NCBI GenBank assembly: GCA_029210045.1 | Contig: JARGNX010000010.1 | Span: forward strand, 62,001 to 126,000 | Reading direction: 5' to 3' | From: Coxiellaceae bacterium | GTDB lineage: Bacteria; Pseudomonadota; Gammaproteobacteria; Coxiellales; Coxiellaceae | DNA: 64,000 nucleotides | In this document: positions 61,263-64,000 of the stretch, piece after piece | How positions within the stretch are numbered: position 1 is the stretch's first letter | Layout: each line of letters starts with the position of its first letter | Made by a program: the position numbers and the translations under genes | Notes under the pieces: model-generated | Database searches by the model: none | Told to the model about the DNA's origin: nothing | Seen by the model: the letters and a program-made list of their open reading frames with translations, nothing else

Positions 61263-62363
61263 ATGAAATGGATACTCAAACTCGTTTTGATCACACTGTT
61301 AGCCAGTTGGCTTGTTGGCTGTGATTCGGATAAACAAGAGAAGCCACAAGCGCTTCCGGTAGGTGCAGAAAAGATTGAGAAAAGTAACATTCCCATTACT
61401 TTGGATTACATTGGTATTACTCGTTCGGTTGCTGGTGTGGATGTAGTGGCGCGAGTACAAGGCTTTCTGGAGCAAATGTTATTTACTGAAGGTGACTACG
61501 TTAAAAAAGGTACGTTGCTTTATGTGATAGATCCGCGCCCATTTCGCGCTACATTAGATTCAGCTAAAGCAAACTTGGATAAAGCCATTGCTAATATGGT
61601 TTTCCAAAAAGTAGAAGTGCAACGTAAGGCTAAGTTGGTTGTTGAAAACTATGTGTCGGAAGAAGAGTTTGATAATCAAAAGGCTCTTTACCAAGAAGCA
61701 ATGGCGCAAGTCGAAGTAGATAAAGCGAATGTTGAAACTGCTCAAATTAATTTAAGCTACTGTTACATGTATTCACCCGTTAGTGGTATCGCTGGTAATC
61801 GTAAGGTGGATGTTGGTAACCTTGTTGGAACCAATCAAGATGAGACATTAGTGTCTGTGGTTAAACTGGATCCGATGTTTGTGCAGTTTAGCCCAAGCGT
61901 TGAGGATTTTACTCAGGTTATTAAATATTACGAAAACATGCCATTCACGGTTAACGTCAATATTCCTGATTTCCCAAAGCTAAGCTTCACGGGCAAAGTG
62001 GATATGATTGATAATGAGGCCGATCAAAATACATCGACAATCTTAATGCGTGCAGCAATCAGCAATCCCAAGAAGCTACTGCGCCCAGGCATCTATGTTA
62101 ATGTCAGCATTGTGCTGGCGCCCAAAGAAACGGTTATTAAGATACCCGCTACCGCAGTGATTAATATGCAAGGGGTGAACTATGTATTTTTGGCTGACTC
62201 TGCACATAAAGCACAGCTTACAAGAATCGACCTGGGTAAAACGACAAATACTTTTGCTGTCGTTACCAAAGGCTTAAAAGTTGGGGATATATTAATTACC
62301 AGTAACCTGCAGAAGTTACGGTCTAACTATCCCGTTACCTATACACTGAAGGCAACTGCATGA
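61263..62363 (+). CDS. RND efflux periplasmic adaptor (AcrA family), lipoprotein
   Basis: The 366-residue membrane-fusion protein has a lipoprotein signal, Leu-Val-Gly-Cys20. It contains a lipoyl half-motif, helical hairpin (about 95-165), second lipoyl part (Ala-Gly-Asn-Arg-Lys-Val-Asp-Val-Gly-Asn-Leu-Val), beta-barrel and membrane-proximal domain. Its stop overlaps the pump gene ATG (ATGA), so the two form an operon. Typical of AcrA/MexA. No outer-membrane channel gene is in view. Confidence 0.93.
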   Translation: MKWILKLVLITLLASWLVGCDSDKQEKPQALPVGAEKIEKSNIPITLDYIGITRSVAGVDVVARVQGFLEQMLFTEGDYVKKGTLLYVIDPRPFRATLDSAKANLDKAIANMVFQKVEVQRKAKLVVENYVSEEEFDNQKALYQEAMAQVEVDKANVETAQINLSYCYMYSPVSGIAGNRKVDVGNLVGTNQDETLVSVVKLDPMFVQFSPSVEDFTQVIKYYENMPFTVNVNIPDFPKLSFTGKVDMIDNEADQNTSTILMRAAISNPKKLLRPGIYVNVSIVLAPKETVIKIPATAVINMQGVNYVFLADSAHKAQLTRIDLGKTTNTFAVVTKGLKVGDILITSNLQKLRSNYPVTYTLKATA

Positions 62364-64000
62364 TTGCGTTTTTTATACGTCGGCCTATTTTTGCAACAGT
62401 TATTGCTATTGTGATGGTGTTAGTGGGTGGTATTTGTATTTTCATTTTACCGATTTCGCAGTTCCCACAAATTGTTCCAGGTGTTGTTGCGGTTACATCA
62501 TCGTATCCAGGTGGTAGCGCACAAGATGTGGCTACTAACGTTACTACGCCGTTAGAGATCAATATCAATCAGGTTGCGGGCATGATTTATATGTCATCAA
62601 CCAGCACCAGTAATGGTACGTCACAAATTAATGTCTCGTTTGAAATAGGCTATCCGCTTGATATTGGCGCTGTTGATGTGTTGAACTATGCGAATACGGC
62701 TTACTCATTACTGCCCTCGGTTGTTACCAAGGCGGGTGTCACAATCCAAAAAATGTCGACCAATATGGTGTTGGTTGTTAATTTGTACTCACCAGATCAC
62801 AGTTATGATAATGCCTACCTTGGTAATTATGCGGATATTAATATTACGCAAGTGCTGCAGCGCGTGCCTGGAGTGGGTAATGTCAATAACTTGGGCTTGT
62901 TAAAATATGCCATTAGGGTGTGGCTAGATCCCAATAAAATGACGTCGATGGGGGTCTCAACTCAAGAAGTGCTTGATGCGATTAATAATCAAAACCAAAT
63001 TGTTGCTATGGGTTCTATTGGTATGCCGCCGTTAACGGGTAAAAATGCATTTCAATATCAAATTACTGGTCTAAGTCAATTGCAAAATGTCGATCAGTTT
63101 AAAAACATTATCATTAAAACTGGAAACAATGGCTCTATTGTTTATATGCGAGATATTGCTAAAGTTGAATTAGGTGCACAAACTTATACAGCGAGTACAT
63201 TATTTAACGGGCAGCCGACAGCAACCGTGGCTATTCAACAGCTGCCCGGCGCTAATGCTATTGCGATTTCAAACGCTGTACACAAGGCGATGGAAAAACT
63301 AAAAACCCGTTTCCCTAAAGGCATGGATTACGTAATTGCTTATGACACAACAAAATTTGTTACGGCCTCTATTGAAGAAGTAGTAAAAACTTTATTTGAG
63401 GCGATATTATTAGTGCTATTGGTCGTGTTTGTGTTCTTACAGAATTGGCGAACCACATTAATTCCAATGGTGGCGATACCTGTCTCGCTGGTTGGTACTT
63501 TTGCTTTGTTCTTTGTATTTGATTTTTCATTAAACACATTAAGCTTGTTGGGCATTGTGCTTGCAATCGGCTTGGTGGTGGATGATGCCATTGTTGTGGT
63601 TGAGAATGTTGAAAAGAAACTCGACGCAGGTGCCTCAGACATTAAAGCCGCAACACTAGAGGCTACACTGGAAGTGCAAGCACCAATCATAGCCACTTCA
63701 TTAATCCTTTTGGCCGTGTTTGTTCCTGTGGCATTTATCCCTGGACTAACCGGACAGCTCTATAATCAATTTTCACTGGCTATTGCATTTTCGGTATTGC
63801 TGTCAGCTATTAATTCACTGTCGCTCAGTCCTGCATTATGCGGCATTTTATTGAAGAAGAAGAGCGAAAACAAATTCATATTATTCCGTTGGTTTGAAGC
63901 TGGTTATGGGTTTTTATTGCGTCATTATGAATGGGCGTTGTCGCATTGCTTTAATGGAAAGAAATGGATTGTATTAATCTTTATTGGATTAGCCGTCGCA
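62360..64000 (+). CDS. RND multidrug efflux pump, AcrB/HAE1 family (3' end outside window)
   Basis: The first 547 residues of an AcrB-like inner-membrane pump. It starts Ile-Arg-Arg-Pro-Ile-Phe-Ala, followed by TM1, Leu-Pro-Ile-Ser-Gln-Phe-Pro, the porter domain with Val-Pro-Gly-Val-Gly-Asn-Val, and Tyr-Asp-Thr-Thr-Lys-Phe-Val. The TM2-TM6 region includes Gly-Leu-Val-Val-Asp-Asp-Ala-Ile-Val-Val-Val-Glu-Asn, the proton-relay double Asp. The frame runs open to the window end. Translationally coupled to the adaptor gene. Confidence 0.94.
   Translation, partial: MIAFFIRRPIFATVIAIVMVLVGGICIFILPISQFPQIVPGVVAVTSSYPGGSAQDVATNVTTPLEININQVAGMIYMSSTSTSNGTSQINVSFEIGYPLDIGAVDVLNYANTAYSLLPSVVTKAGVTIQKMSTNMVLVVNLYSPDHSYDNAYLGNYADINITQVLQRVPGVGNVNNLGLLKYAIRVWLDPNKMTSMGVSTQEVLDAINNQNQIVAMGSIGMPPLTGKNAFQYQITGLSQLQNVDQFKNIIIKTGNNGSIVYMRDIAKVELGAQTYTASTLFNGQPTATVAIQQLPGANAIAISNAVHKAMEKLKTRFPKGMDYVIAYDTTKFVTASIEEVVKTLFEAILLVLLVVFVFLQNWRTTLIPMVAIPVSLVGTFALFFVFDFSLNTLSLLGIVLAIGLVVDDAIVVVENVEKKLDAGASDIKAATLEATLEVQAPIIATSLILLAVFVPVAFIPGLTGQLYNQFSLAIAFSVLLSAINSLSLSPALCGILLKKKSENKFILFRWFEAGYGFLLRHYEWALSHCFNGKKWIVLIFIGLAVA

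Overview
The window looks like the chromosome of a host-associated gammaproteobacterium, most probably a member of the Legionellales (Legionella, Coxiella or Rickettsiella-like lineages). Two things point that way. The conserved core blocks have gammaproteobacterial order (gyrA-serC-cmk-rpsA-lapA-lapB-pyrF, glpF-glpD/glpK, typA). Between them lie eukaryote-like and effector-like genes: ankyrin and Sel1-like repeat proteins, a SET-domain methyltransferase, a patatin, a GDSL lipase and a cyclodipeptide synthase-like protein. Placement is inferred from content; there is no rRNA in the window. I found no tRNA, CRISPR array, transposase or prophage.

Layout. 1-6.2 kb: the 3' part of a large ankyrin/Sel1-like protein with a putative cysteine-protease core, then the glycerol cluster glpD-glpF (minus) divergent from glpK (plus). 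6.2-9.4 kb: a small secreted coiled-coil protein, typA and a patatin. 9.45-18.8 kb: a compact signalling operon made of a winged-helix protein, a triple-receiver hybrid kinase, CheR, CheB and two tandem REC-GGDEF-EAL proteins, linking a membrane sensor to methylation and cyclic-di-GMP. 18.9-26.6 kb: an MFS transporter, small secreted and membrane proteins, HMG-CoA lyase, an MTA/SAH deaminase, a SET protein, dbpA and a cold-shock gene. 27.0-36.7 kb: the gyrA to pyrF core block, ending with the cyclodipeptide synthase-like gene. 36.8-46.4 kb: an accessory block with a second large protease-like paralogue, secreted small proteins, a secreted beta-propeller, a LuxR-type regulator, a kinase with a PQ-loop-like membrane module, its receiver, and a clan CD peptidase-like protein. 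46.4-55.3 kb: a ComEA-like protein, a WecA-like transferase, a shortened CcmF-like membrane protein, two MFS pumps, a LysE exporter, a DUF3750 protein and a GDSL hydrolase. 55.5-64 kb: an ankyrin protein, sdaA, the third large protease-like paralogue, a beta-lactamase-like serine hydrolase and the start of an RND efflux operon cut by the window end.

Main leads. (1) Three large paralogues share a core of His, 19 residues to Asn, about 70 to Gln, 5 to Cys. This matches the H-(D/E/N)-Q-C order of clan CE peptidases and YopJ acetyltransferases. Two of them have matching promoter-like motifs at an identical distance from their starts. (2) The hybrid kinase next to cheR/cheB carries heptad-phased Glu-Glu-x-x-Ala-Ser/Ala sites in its coiled coil, resembling chemoreceptor methylation sites. 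(3) A cyclodipeptide synthase-like gene, a clan CD peptidase-like gene and a CcmF relative that has lost its haem-handling motif.

Spacers hold at least three families of dispersed palindromic repeats, some expanded into short tandem arrays.
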